Shown here: positions 10,175 to 22,257 of the stretch, in pieces
Layout: every line of letters starts with the position of its first letter
How positions within the stretch are numbered: position 1 is the first letter of the stretch
Notes under the pieces: generated by a model
What the model was told of the DNA's origin: nothing
What the model saw: only the letters and a program-made list of their open reading frames with translations
Databases searched by the model: none
Position numbers and translations under genes: made by a program
Assembly (NCBI GenBank): GCA_015680905.1
Contig: CM027381.1
Location: forward strand, 90,483,501-90,547,500
Origin: Coptis chinensis
Taxonomy: Eukaryota; Streptophyta; Magnoliopsida; Ranunculales; Ranunculaceae
Length of the DNA: 64,000 bases
Direction: 5' to 3'

Positions 10175-11851
10175 TGATAAGTGCTCAAAAAGTGCAATTT
10201 AACCCTCGATTATGCCTCTTATTTAGCCATCTTAGTGGACTAATAGTGTTTATAAGTTGTATTTTAAGATTCTACAGGTGAAAAAGAGAGTTTTGTAGAA
10301 TATTAGAGAAAATGGGGTAAAACGGAGCAATTCGGAGCATTAAGGATCACATGGGAGTCCCGTGGACAATCATGGAGAAGGCCAAGGAATTGGAGCTATT
10401 AAAGATGCGACTTGGACCTATTTTAAAGTCTATTTGGAAGTCCAAGGCCAAAGGATTCTTTGCTTGGACCAAAGCCCGCAAAAGAGGATAGAAGGATAGA
10501 AGCGGAAAGAAGAGAAAATAGGCTTATCGTCGGGGGGCGATGGATAGAAGCGCCCGAGACGCATTGATCAAGTCTGGGACGCATGGATCGAGCGTCCAAA
10601 CGCATTGATTAAGTCTGGGATGCATGAATAGTGCGTCCGGGCCGCATGAATCGACATTGTAGCCAATTCCTTCCGGTTTGAAGACGAAGTTGGACTCTGA
10701 AAAGAAGTCTATTTGTATTAGGAAACAAATGGCGGTTTGGAATGCTTCTAGAGCTCATTGTAACCCCTATAAATAGAGGACCTAAGTGCCTCATGTAATT
10801 TGCCAATTCACTTATATTCTTGTCTCCAGAACTTGAGGCAGAGAAAGATTAATAATAAAAAATCGGTTTTAACTAGTTGAGTCTTAATAAATTAGTCTTT
10901 CTAGTCTTATGTTCTTCGACTCTTCTTCTTTTCGTTCTTCGTGTTCTTCCTTCTATATGGAAGGCTAATCTTCTCCTTCAAGGGAGGAAATGAAGCCGGT
11001 GCTTAAGGTTTAATGATTCTTCTGGTTCATGGTGTTCTTCAATCATGTTAGTTCTTTATGTTTTTAGTTATTAGTTCCATTGCCCACACCAGGGGATGGA
11101 AGTATAGAATAGGGTTTATGTTTTACAATATTAATATCATGCTAGTGTTCTTTACTTTTCTTCTAGTAGTATACTTCTTTAGAGTTAGGGAAGTATTCTT
11201 TGTGTTGCCTTAGAAAGGGTAGCTCAGGGAGTGGCTGCCTAGGGGAAGTATTCTTTGTGTTTGCCTTAAGTGGTGATTCATTGAATGGCCGCCTATTAGG
11301 AAGTACTCCTTGATGTTGCTCTTGGTAATACATTGAATGGCTGCCCGAGCTTACATAAAAGGAAAGAAGATTTTAATAGCATAAACATAGGAACAACCTT
11401 AAGTAGAGTTAATTGTTAACGATGTTTCGTCCAAGAGGGCATCGACACTTGCTCGATTGCCTAATTGTAGTCTACTTGTAAGAACAACCATGAAGCAGAA
11501 GGTCATAGATTAAAAGCATTGGTGGATTTGAATCTCTTGAATCTATCTCTCTCATATTCTCTCCCTATTTCCAATTCTTAGCTTTAGTATAAGTTTAGTT
11601 AGTTTAGTTTAGTTTAGCATTAGAATCTAAATCTCTATAATCATAGTTTTTAATCCCTTAAACCCCTTTTCCAGTCCTGTCCTTCATATAAACATACACT
11701 TAAAAGTGGAACGATACCCTACTCATCCTTTACTTATTGAGGGATAATTAGGTTTTGATACGCTTCTATTTGTTCAACGACCATCATACATCTACATCAT
11801 CTATCTACATCATTCATATACCATCTAAACACACAAAAGGAGTGAGTGTCA
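10175..11851 (+). repeat. 5' LTR of the Athila-like element
   Basis: This 1677-bp copy starts TGATAAGTGCTC and ends GTGAGTGTCA. A TATA-like CTATAAATAG at about 10769-10778 could be the core promoter. The LTR differs from its partner by substitutions and many one- to few-base indels. Confidence 0.92.
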
Positions 11852-11853
11852 AA

Positions 11854-11868
11854 TGGCGCCGCTGCCGG
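11854..11868 (+). other. Primer-binding site of the Athila-like element
   Basis: TGGCGCCGCTGCCGG lies two bases after the 5' LTR. It is complementary to the 3' end expected for tRNA-Asp, a usual primer in Athila elements. Confidence 0.85.
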
Positions 11869-12392
11869 TTTAAGTTGTTTATGTTTAACATTTTCTTTCA
11901 AGATTAGAAGTTTGGATCTTGAGGTAATTTTTAGCCGCATCATCCATCCTTTTAAGAAAGAGAGAAGCTTGAAGGATATCTCGAAGACAAGATCTACCAT
12001 CCAGGTTAGTCGAATCTTCATTCTTTTTATTGCTTTCTTAGTATAGTTGCATCATAGTTTAGTTTTATTGCTTTCTAGTATAATTGCATTTAGGACCTTT
12101 TCAACAATTGAAGTTGTAAGCCAACACAGTGAAACATCAAACTCTAGTGTTTCTTGTCTAAATCTTGACAAACGGACTATCGTCACGTAGGCGATGGTAC
12201 TTAAACAATCCAAGTGATTCACCATAACCCTAGAAGAGACGACTTTGAACAACGGGCGATATACTAGTGGCTGCAAAGCCCAACCAGTTGAAGGAAAGTA
12301 GTTTTACATTTTAGTATAACTTAGAATAATTGCATACTATTCAAGCATTATAGGATAGTTTTTTGTTATTTTCGCATAACATTTTCTAGTGT

Positions 12393-13556
12393 ATGCCCTG
12401 TCGTCCATATCATCGTTCGGTAAGAACACAACAGTGGACAAGGTTTAACAACCGACTCACAAGAATACTAGACAAGATTGATACAATGGCCGCAAGCAAT
12501 GATGGAGGTGTTTTGGACACCAATAATCCTGAAGCTATCCCTTCCATGCAAAACGCAATGAGAGGAAAGAAGGCGGCGATTTCTATTAAGCAATCATTGG
12601 AGACCCACCCAGCAGTATTATTTTTCCAGAGACAGAAGCTAATCAGTTTGAACTTAGAGCATCAGTAATCTCTATGCTTCCAAAGTTCAATGGTTTAGAT
12701 AATGTTCAACCTTATGTTCACATGAACAAATTTCTATCAGTCCTCAGAAATTTCAAGAACAACCAGAATATCAGGGATGAGAGTATCAAGTTAATTCTTT
12801 TTCCACTCTCACTCGAAGGTAAAGCATCCAAATGGTTAACTGCATAACCGATCAATTCAATCAACAACTGGGAGAAGTTGAGAACAAAGTTTATGAACAA
12901 GTTCTACCCACCCCAGAAGACAGATGCCATGTAGCAAGCCATCAATAATTTTAAAGGGAAGGTGACTGAAGAATATCATCAAAGCTGGGAGAAATTCAAT
13001 AATCTCCTAGTCTCATGTCCACATCATAGTTATGATAAGAGCACCTAATTTGGCTCATTTTTTCTTTCGAGGACTTTCTACTATGAACAAGCGGATGATC
13101 TGATCAATGCATCAAGGTAAGTTTACATCATTGAATGGAGAGAAGCCTACAACTTTCTCGAGAATTTAGTGAAGACACTCAACAATGGAGTACTAGCAGC
13201 AACGAGGGCGTAGCTAGAGTGGAGGGTGCGAAGAAATTTGGCAACCAAATTCAAGACGACCCAAATCAAGCAATGCTATCAATTATGGCAAGCCTATCAA
13301 CAGGACTTGAAAATCTGACAAGAAGTTTGATCAGTTCTCCATGAATCCTCTAAATGCAAACAATTTCCAAGCTAAACCTCAGCCATCCAAGCCTTGTTAT
13401 GCAATTTGTGAGCTATGTTCTGATGAAGGCCACACCATTGAAGAGTGTTCGTACTATCTAGATACTAATGTAGAGGCATGTAGTATCAACTCTTTAGGAA
13501 GAAATAACCAGTTCAATCACGGACAGAATTATTGGAAGCCACAAAATACAAATTAG
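12393..13556 (+). pseudogene. gag region of the Athila-like element (frame-broken)
   Basis: After an N-terminal part (12393-12668) the gag core appears in other frames: LPKFNGLDNVQPYVHMNKFL, then LFPLSLEGKASKWL and NNWEKLRTKFMNKFYPP, with in-frame stops. A zinc-knuckle pattern C-x2-C-x4-GH-x4-C (CELCSDEGHTIEEC) lies at about 13408-13449. A glutamine/asparagine-rich tail follows (13560-13700). The order is that of Athila capsid and nucleocapsid. At least four stops prevent full-length Gag. Confidence 0.8.
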
Positions 13557-14339
13557 AGGAATTTTCCTCCAGGATTCCAGAATCAGTCAAATCAGTTCCA
13601 GAATAACCAGTATCAGTTTCAAAACCGCCAGCAACCATACAGAAATCAACAGTCATACCAGAACCAGCAATACCAAGCCAACACAAACAGAGAGTTAGTA
13701 CCCGGATCTAATGAGTGGATATATTGCCCCTACGCCTCCGAAAGCAAGGCGGTTACCCCATCACCGAAGATGCTATCACCACCATTGTCAATGAAATGAA
13801 ACGGACAAATCAAAGAACCGGAAGTTGGAGAATAACTTTAGTGTCATTCAACGCCAAATAGGGAACAAATCGCTGCCGCTTGAGAGATCAAAAGGAGCAT
13901 TACCAAGCCGGTAGAACCAAATCTGAAAGAAAGAGGTGTCCCGCAGTGGATAACCGGAGATCACTCGGTCGAATGCCCAAGTTAATTCTGTCACCACTCT
14001 GAGGTTAGGAAAGAAAGTTGATAACAAGATTGTCTATGAACCAGGAAAAGATTCTGCGGAGCCTAAGGTAACTTATGTCCCCACCATCCCACCCAGTTCT
14101 AACATTCCAGATATATCTAGTGTTGTGCCACATGCTGAAGAAACTGTTGCAAAAGAAGTTGAAGGAACTAATGTGGAAGTAAGTAAGAAGAAGCCATCAC
14201 GAGTGACTCCACTTGTCACTCCACTATCTGTTACCAAGCCAAACGAAGCCGAAAGAAGAGAACCGATATTGAAGAATCCACTAGCACCATTTCCTTCGAA
14301 ACTAGTGAATACCAGAAAAGATGACCAGTACAAGGAGAT

Positions 14340-14960
14340 TTGCAATGTATTTCGAATTTACTGATTAATATCCCATTTAAATTTGCCATCAAGCAAGTTC
14401 CCTCGTATGCCAAGTTCCTGAAAGATCTAGTTAAGAAGAAGACCAACATTCCGAAAGAAGCTTTTATCGCTCAACGATGTTCATCGTACCTACAAAATCT
14501 ATCGGTTGTGAAACTGAAAGATCACGGAAGTCCAACTATTACATGCGAGAATGGAGATTCTTTGGAGGAACAAGCTTTATTAGATTTGGGTGCCAGTGTG
14601 AATCTTCTACCATATTTCATCTACGAGAAGTTGGGCTTGAAGGATCTAAAATCGACTGATGTTACTTTATAGTTGGCAGATAGATCAGTGAAGATACCTA
14701 GAGGACTAATTGAAGACGTCATAGTCAAGATCGAAGATTTTTATTATCCGGTTGATTTCATAGTACTCGACACATAACCTACATCTGGTAGGCAGATACC
14801 AATCATTCTAGGCAGACCATTCTTGGCCACTGCAAATGCACTCATCAACTGTCGAAACGGTAATATGACATTGTCCTTTGGTAATATGAAAGTCGAGACC
14901 AATGTTTTCCATATGTTACAAAGACCACGCAGGGAGGTGTTTCTTTGTGAACGAGGTATG
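14340..14960 (+). pseudogene. Protease region of the Athila-like element
   Basis: The frame at 14340-14672 contains ALLDLGASVNLLPYFIYEKL, the aspartic protease active-site block (D-L-G-A-S in this lineage). A stop occurs at about 14670. The downstream block includes IILGRPFLATANALI-like residues near 14805-14845. Cleavage of the Gag-Pol precursor would be its role. Stops within it suggest loss of activity. Confidence 0.78.
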
Positions 14961-16256
14961 CATGATTGAAGCGTTAGCACAGGATTATCTGACTCATTCA
15001 TATCCTGCTGACGAGTTATTGAAAGCTCTGACAGACTCAGATTGTGAGGAACTTAGTGTTGAAGCAATCAATGCGATTTTGGATTCATCACCTGTCATGG
15101 ATGACAGCAAGTTCAAAGAAAAGTTTGAATCGTCTATGCCTGATGGACCACCTAAAGAGCTTAAGAAGGAGCCGCCTAAGCTAGAATTGAAAACTTTACC
15201 GTCTACACTCAAGTATGTTTTCTTGGGAGATTTGGGAACCTACCCAGTAGTCATTGCATTAGAGTTGACTACGGAGCAGGAATCCAGGTTAGTAGCACTT
15301 TTAAAAAAACACAAGTCAGCTATAGGTTGGACAATTGATGATATCAAGGGGATCAGCCCTATGATAGTTCAACATAGGATTCATCTGGAAGAGGATTCCA
15401 AGACTTCTAAGCAACCACAGAAGAGGCTTAATCCGAAAATAAAGGAAGTAGTTAGAGAAGAGGTCGTCAAACTCCTTGACGCCGACATTATCTACCCTAT
15501 TTCTGATAGTCAATGGGTTAGTCCAGTTCAAGTTGTGCCAAAAAAGTCCGGAACCACAGTGATCGAGAACGAGAACAATGAGTTGATTCCAACCAGGATT
15601 CAGACTGGATGGAGAGTTTGCATCGATTATAGGAAGCTGAATAGCGCATCAAGGAAAGACCATTTTCCATTGCCTTCATCGATCAGATGTTAGAAAGATT
15701 AGTTGGACAAGCTTACTACTGCTTTCTTGATGGTTACTCAGGATATTTTCAAATCCATATTCACCCTAAGGACCAAGAGAAGACCACATTCACATGTCCG
15801 TTGAACATTCGCCTACCGTCATTATGCCTTTTGGTCTATGCAATGCACCGCCACTTTTCAGCGATGCATGATGAGTATTTTTGGCGACATGGTGGAGAAA
15901 TACATGGAAGTTTTATGGACGATTTTTCAGTTTTGGATTATCTTTTGAGGATTGCCTACACCATCTCTCCTTAGTCCTTAAACGCGTTGTTCGCGATACC
16001 AACTTAGTTCGAACCGGGAAAAGTGTCACTTCATGGTAAAGGAAGGGATAGTGCTAGGTCACCAAGTTTCAAAGGAAGGAATTTTAGTAGATCGGCGAAG
16101 ATTGATATTATAAAGGATCTACCCAAAACCGAACTGTCGAGATATCCGTGCCTTCCTAGGTCACGCGGGATTCTACCGTTGATTTATCAAGGATTTCAGC
16201 AGAATTGCAAGACCGCTGTCACATCTGTTAGGGAAAGATATTGTCTTTCATTTTGA
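14902..16256 (+). pseudogene. Reverse transcriptase region of the Athila-like element
   Basis: The long frame 14902-15693 ends with EVVREEVVKLLDADIIYPIS, QWVSPVQVVPKKSG and WRVCIDYRKLNSASRKDHFP. The next frame (15687-15974) has YYCFLDGYSGYFQIHIHPKD, EKTTFTCP and a shifted MDDFSV box holding two catalytic aspartates. Frame changes at about 15690 and about 15800-15990 break the enzyme. The thumb region continues in scattered frames to about 16256. Confidence 0.85.
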
Positions 16257-16278
16257 TACATCATGTGTTGAAGCTTTT

Positions 16279-16692
16279 ATGAAGTTAAAGGAAGCACTCA
16301 CTTCAAAGCACCAATCATTCGTATGCTTCGATTGGAGCCGGCCATTTGAAATCATGTGTGATGCATCTGATTATGCTATAGGAGCCGTTCTAGGACAAAG
16401 AGACAAGAAAGTGTCGTATGCAATCTATTATGCTAGCAAGACTCTAAATGGAGGTCAGATTAATTATTCTACCACTGAGAAGGAACTCTTAGCCGTCGTC
16501 TATTCTCTTGACAAATTCCGACAATATCTGATAGGTTCAAAGGTTATTATCTATACTGACCATGCTGCCTTGCGTTATTTACTCGCTAAGCAGGATGCCA
16601 AGCCTAGGTTGATCCGATGGATACTACTTTTACAAGAATTTGATTTGGAGATACGTGATAAGAAAGGAAATGCAGAGAATGTCGCTCTTTGA
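16279..16692 (+). pseudogene. RNase H region of the Athila-like element
   Basis: Residues [40 protein letters not shown], then [20 protein letters not shown] form the gypsy RNase H domain. The DAS, TEKELLA and TDH blocks carry the catalytic acidic residues. The frame is open across the domain and then shifts into the integrase frame at about 16690. Confidence 0.88.
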
Positions 16693-18222
16693 TCACCTTT
16701 CTAGATCAAGAGTGGAGAATACGGAAAACAATTTACAAATCTTTGAAACTTTTCCTGATGAACAGTTGTTCAGTATATCACAAGTGCCATGGTACAGCCA
16801 CATTGCGAATTATCTTGTGACCGACATGGTACCATCACATTGGAGCAAGCAAGAAAAAGATTTATTCTACTCAAAGGCCAGATATTATTTTTGGGATGAT
16901 CCATACTTATTCAAGAAGTGTTCGGATCAAATTATTCGAAGATGCATCCCAGAATTGGAACAAGAATCCATTCTATCATTCTGTCATGATCAGCCTTGCG
17001 GAGGACACTTTGGCCCGCAACGTACTGCAGACAAGGTATTACAAGCTGGATTCTATTGGCCTACCCTTTTCAAAGATGCAAATCTTTATTGCAAAGGATG
17101 TTCGAGATGCCAATTTTTGGGCAAGACCTCGAAAAGGTTCGAGTGGCCTCAACAACCAATCCTTATCTCAGAAATCTTTGATGTATGGGGTATAGACTTC
17201 ATGGGACCATTTTCGCCTTCTTTTGGTTACACCTATATTCTACTGGTTGTGGACTATGTTTCAAAGTGGATTGAAGCAGTTCCTACAAAGACCGCCGATC
17301 ATAAAGTCGTCATGGACTTTTTGAAGAAGAACATTCTACCAAGATTTGGAACACCGAGAGCCATCATCAGTGATAACGGCTCTCACTTCTATAACCGTGT
17401 ATTTGGGAATCTTATGGCAAAGTATGGAGTAATTCACAAGCTAGCTTTACCATATCATCCTCAGACTAATGGTCAAGCAGAAGTTTCGAATAGGGAAATC
17501 AAGAGTATTCTGGAGAAGACAGTAAATCCATCTAGGAAAGACTGGTCTCTTAGACTCCAAGATGTACTATGGACATACAGAACAGCATTCAAAACACCCA
17601 TAGGGATGTCGCCCTATCCCTTGGTATATGGAAAAGCGTGTCATCTACCTGTTGAGTTAGAACATAAAGCCTATTGGTGAAATAGATGAATTTCAACCTA
17701 GATCAAAGCGGAGAAAGGAGGAAGCTTCAGATCAGTGAATTAGAGGAATTGAGAAGTGATGCTTATGATAAGTCGAGGATTTACAAGGATAAGACTAAAG
17801 CATTACATGATAGAAAAATTCTAAAGAGAGAATTTGAACCTGGACAGAAGGTTCTGGTCTACAACTCTCGCCTAGAAATTTTCTCTGGAAAGCTGAGATC
17901 TAGATGGACGGGACCGTTTATAGTAAGACATGTCACACCTTTTGGAGCTATTGAAGTAGAAGACAAAAAGAGAAGGACTCATTTCAAAGTAAATGCTCAT
18001 CGACTGAAGCCTTTTCTGGAGTTACCTACTGGAGACGTGGAGGCTATTTTCCTCAAGGATCCGGTTTATCAGACCACTGTTGAAGCGGAAAATTGGGGTA
18101 AGTTACCTACACACCTTAAAGATTACATTCTATGTCTTGCTGAACCTGTTACTCTGTCTAGTTTAAGTTTTTTGCATGAGGAAGCCAAGCGTCGTAAGCT
18201 TGACTCCTTAGGATCTCATTAG
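16690..18222 (+). pseudogene. Integrase region of the Athila-like element
   Basis: The frame 16640-17680 holds the zinc-binding HHCC region ([20 protein letters not shown], then CKGCSRCQ). The catalytic core follows: [11 protein letters not shown] (first D), [10 protein letters not shown] (second D), [15 protein letters not shown] (E). A TGA at about 17679 separates it from the C-terminal domain at 17686-18222 (FEPGQKVLVYNSRL, WTGPFIVRHVTPFGAIEV). No chromodomain follows. This is the best preserved part of the element; one stop separates core and C-terminus. Confidence 0.9.
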
Positions 18223-20359
18223 TATAAGTGCCACCGATAGTCGGGCCTCAGATTTTCATAACTTTATCCTTTACTGAGAGGAGTTGCAAGCGCCGGAGTC
18301 AAAGTCTCATAACTCTAGTAGACCGAGTATAAAATGTCTACTGGAAGTAAGCATGTTGTTGAGAGATAAATTTTGAGATGGGAGTACTAGTCTTGAGGAT
18401 CTGACTATAAAGGACTCAAAAGTCTTGAGGATCTGACTTTAAAAGACTCACATTATGTCTTGGGGATCTGACGTAAAAAGACCTAAAAATTTGTTTCTTG
18501 AACTAATTCTGATATTCGGCATCAATGGTAATATCCAACCTTTTTCTCATCCATTTCATTTACTTCTTTATACATTGAGGTCAATGCATGCATAAGTAGG
18601 GGGAGGGTGTACTTGAGAAATGAATTTCGAAAATTAATTTTCAAAAAAACAAAAATATTTTTGGTTTCTATATCAGTAGCATGAGAAAAATGAATTTTAA
18701 TGATGAGTCTGGGATATATATTCTATATTGCTTAGTGTTGAGTTTGATAGATAGTTGATATTATTGATTTCATTACCGCTTAGACTATTTATTATGCTCG
18801 GACATAGTTCTTATTGATATAATTCTTTATCAAGGCACCACCATAGTACTTGGTCAGTTTTGTGTACTTTTGCTAGAAGAGAGATTTAAACCCCTAGTAA
18901 ACTGGAAGTAGAATTTTTAGACTTAACCCATAAGACTTAAGCTTTATACCCATTCTTTGGAGAGTTCTTATGAAAAATCCGAGTTTTAGTGACTCAACAT
19001 CTTTCAGTTCTTTATGTCGTTGTAATATAGTCTCATTATTCGTTGATTTGCTTAATCACGAAGTGACATCAACTAGGGAGATAGCCATTAGGTCTTGTAG
19101 TCTATTCAAAACAGAGTATCATACTGATAAGTCAAGTAGTGAACCCATTCAGCCTTTATCCCACCTAGTAGGACCATTATGTTAAACCCTTTTGAGCCTT
19201 ACAATAAACCATTTTTCTTCCAAAACCCTTTATCCTTTACCTAACTCCAGACAAGGAGTATAGCCAATATCTTTATCAGCCATACCCATATGTTTATGAG
19301 AATACGAAGGGCACAAAGAGGAAGAAAGACCACAAAAGGAAGATTACAAGGAAATATCAGAGAGATACAATGAAGTCCATCATTCTGTTCAAAGTAAAAG
19401 AAGCTAGTGGAAAACAAGCATATCCAGTACTAATCAAGGATATACCACTGAGCTTTAACTAAAAAAAAAAAAAAAAGTTGAACAGAATGGATGGAAAAGC
19501 TAAGACAAAGGAAGAATTTTCTCTGCAATACAGAATTTGAAGAAATCTTCCAAAGAAAGAAGCAAAACCCTTAGTGTTTTTCAGAAACAACCTTAGAATC
19601 CTTTTTACCTTTCCTTCATAAACCAATACCCAAGCCAAGTTACAACCCATGACTTATCACTACAGTATGGTACAAAGTCTAGAATAGGTGAGAGGATGCT
19701 AAAGTGAAGGACCCGACACTTCATATGTGATTGACATTCTTTCCATGAGACTACTTTTATTCAGAAGTCTGTTTTTCAAGGTAGTATGTGGGATGTTCGT
19801 ATGCATTATTCTTTTCCCCACATACATGAGGTAAAATAGTAGACCATCTTCTGAGAGATTCTTTGTTGAGAGTATGACCGGTGAGGATTGAAAATCGAGA
19901 TTATCTGTCTAAAGGTAAACTAGGGATTCCGTTTCTTGGATAGGAGAGTATAAGAGATTGACTAAGTACAAACATAAGCCTTGATTGAGAATTTTGTCAA
20001 TTTTTACTATCTCCCATCATAATCTATGAGTCTTTGCAGCAATGTAGTTCGCAATGGATACCGTCTGTTGGAGTAAGCACTAAGTGGGTAAGGAATTTCT
20101 CTCTCTGAAAAATACTATCATTCTTGAACATGCTATTGATTGATTTTGTGGGTATATCACCTGAAAACCCTCACGAGACTATAACTCGTCCTTTTTGGGG
20201 GACTTAAAGGTTTAAAGCCTTGTTGCATATGGTAAATGCAATCACGATGCCTGCGAAAGTAAGTTAGGATTTTATTTTTGTTATTAGGATGTGATTTTGA
20301 TCACTTATCTATTTTTATCTTATTTGCTAAGAGACTAGCAAAAGGCTAGTTGGGAGTTG
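18223..20359 (+). other. Athila 3' region without recognisable env-like gene
   Basis: Some Athila elements carry an extra ORF here, but no domain is seen; the 71-residue ORF at 18970-19185 looks incidental. A purine-rich AAGTAGGGGGAGGGTG at about 18594-18609 resembles an internal polypurine tract. An A15 run lies at about 19462-19476. Confidence 0.6.
18385..18490 (+). repeat. Three-copy tandem repeat in the Athila 3' region
   Basis: Three imperfect copies of a roughly 31-base unit based on GTCTTGAGGATCTGACT and AAAGACTC lie side by side. Confidence 0.75.
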
Positions 20360-22013
20360 TGATAAGTGCTCAAAAAGTGCAATTTAACCCTCGATTATGC
20401 CTCTTGTTTAGCCATCTTAGTGGACTAATAGTGTTTATAAGTTGTGTTTTAAGATTCTACAGGTGAAAAAGAGAGTTTTGTAGAATATTAGAGAAAATGG
20501 GGTAAAACGGAGCAATTCGGAGCATTAAGGATCATATGGGAGGCCCGTGGACAATCATGGAGAAGGCCAAGGAATTGGAGCTATTAAAGATGCGACTTGG
20601 ACCTATTTTAAAGTCTATTTGGAAGCCCAAGGCCAAAGGATTCGTTGCTTGGACCAAAGCCCGCAAAAGAGGATAAAAGGATAGAGCAGAAGAGAGAAAA
20701 TAGGCTTATGCATCTGGGACACATGGATTGAGCGTCCAGACGCATTGATCAAGTCTGGGACGCATGGATCGAGCGTCCAAATGAATTGATTAAGTCTGGG
20801 ACACATGAATAGTCGTCGGTTTGCATGAATTGACATCAGAGCCAATTCCTTCTCGGTTTGAAGAATCGAAGTTGGACTCTCGAAAAGAAGTCTATTTGTA
20901 TTAGGAAACAAATGGCCGGTTTGGAATGCTTCTAGAGCTCATTGTAACCCCTATAAATAGAGGACCTAAGTGCCTCATGTAATTTGCCAATTCACTTATA
21001 TTCTTGTCTCCTAACTTGAGGCAGAGAGATTAATAATAAAAATCGGTTTTAACTAGTCGAGTCTTAATAAATTAGTCTTTCTAGTCTTATGTTCTTCGAC
21101 TTTTCTTCTTCTCGCTTCTTCGTGTTCTTCTTTCTATATGGAAGGCTAATCTTCTCCTTCAAGGGAGGAGATGAAGCCAGTGCTAAGGTTTTAATGATTC
21201 TTCCCGGTTCATGGTGTTCTTCAATCGGGTTAGTTCTTTATGTTTTTAGTTATTAGTTCCATTTCCCACACCAGGATGGAAGTATAGAATAGGAGTTTAT
21301 GTTTTACAATATTAATATCATGCTAGTGTTCTTTACTTTTCTTCTAGTAGTATACTTCTTTAGAGTTAGGGAAGTATTCTTTGTGTTGCCTTAGAAAGGG
21401 TAGCTTCGGGAGTGGGTAGGGGAAGTATTCTTTGTGTTTGCTTTAAGTGGTGATTCATTGAATGGCCCTATTAGGAAGTACTCCTTGATGTTGCTCTTGG
21501 TAATACATTGAATGGCTGCCCGAGCTTACATAAAAGGAAAGAAGATATTAATAGCATAAACATAGGAACAACCTTAAGTAGAGTTAATTGTTAACGATGT
21601 TTCGTCCAAGAGGGCATCGACACTTGCTCGATTGCCTAATTGTAGTCTACTTGTAAGAACAACCATGAAGCAGAAGGTCATAGATTAAAAGCATTGGTGG
21701 ATTTGAATCTCTTGAATCTATCTCTCTCATATTCTCTCCCTATTTCCAATTCTTAGCTTTAGTATAAGTTTAGTTAGTTTAGTTTAGTTTAACATTAGAA
21801 TCTAAATCTCTATAATCATAGTTTTTAATCCCTTAAACCCCTTTTCCAGTCATGTCCTTCATATAAACATACACTTAAAAGTGGAACGATACCCTACTCA
21901 TCATTTACTTATTGAGAGATAATTAGGTTTTGGTATGCTTCTATTTGTTCAACGACCATCATACATCTACGTCATTCATATACCATCTAAACACACAAAA
22001 GGAGTGAGTGTCA
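20360..22013 (+). repeat. 3' LTR of the Athila-like element
   Basis: This 1654-bp copy of the LTR ends GTGAGTGTCA at 22013, directly followed by TSD copy CTAAC (22014-22018). Compared with 10175-11851 it has several short deletions, for example at about 21405-21420. Confidence 0.92.
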
Positions 22014-22257
22014 CTAACTTCAGATTTCCTATTTAACTAATGGATGAATTAAACAATACCTTGTTATATAACCAGACAATGAAATCTGTTTGTATCTGCA
22101 CTTCTGACTTTGCAACCCCTTTTCCTCTACCACGAGATTGTAAGGAGCGGTATTCACTACAAATCGTTCATGCAATTACGCATAAGTATTTTCATGTAGA
22201 GTACTAGAGTGGGTTTAGAAACCAAGTGTGTCAAAAAAAACACACCTGTAGTAATCA

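Larger units (their letters stand above)
10175..22013 (+). mobile_element. Ty3/gypsy LTR retrotransposon, Athila-like
   Basis: LTRs 10175-11851 and 20360-22013 are direct repeats with TG...CA ends. A perfect 5-bp TSD CTAAC flanks them (10170-10174 and 22014-22018). The PBS TGGCGCCGCTGCCGG (11854-11868) fits tRNA-Asp priming. Domain order is gag, protease, RT, RNase H, integrase on the plus strand. The RT wording (long spacer before WRVCIDYRKLNSASRKDHFP, then MDDFSV) and the lack of a chromodomain fit the Athila lineage. It splits the CACTA TNP2 gene. Many frameshifts and stops make it non-autonomous. Confidence 0.93.

Noticed and set aside
18970-19185. Possible env-like ORF of the Athila element
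   Set aside because: Only 71 residues, no membrane segment or known motif; treated as chance.
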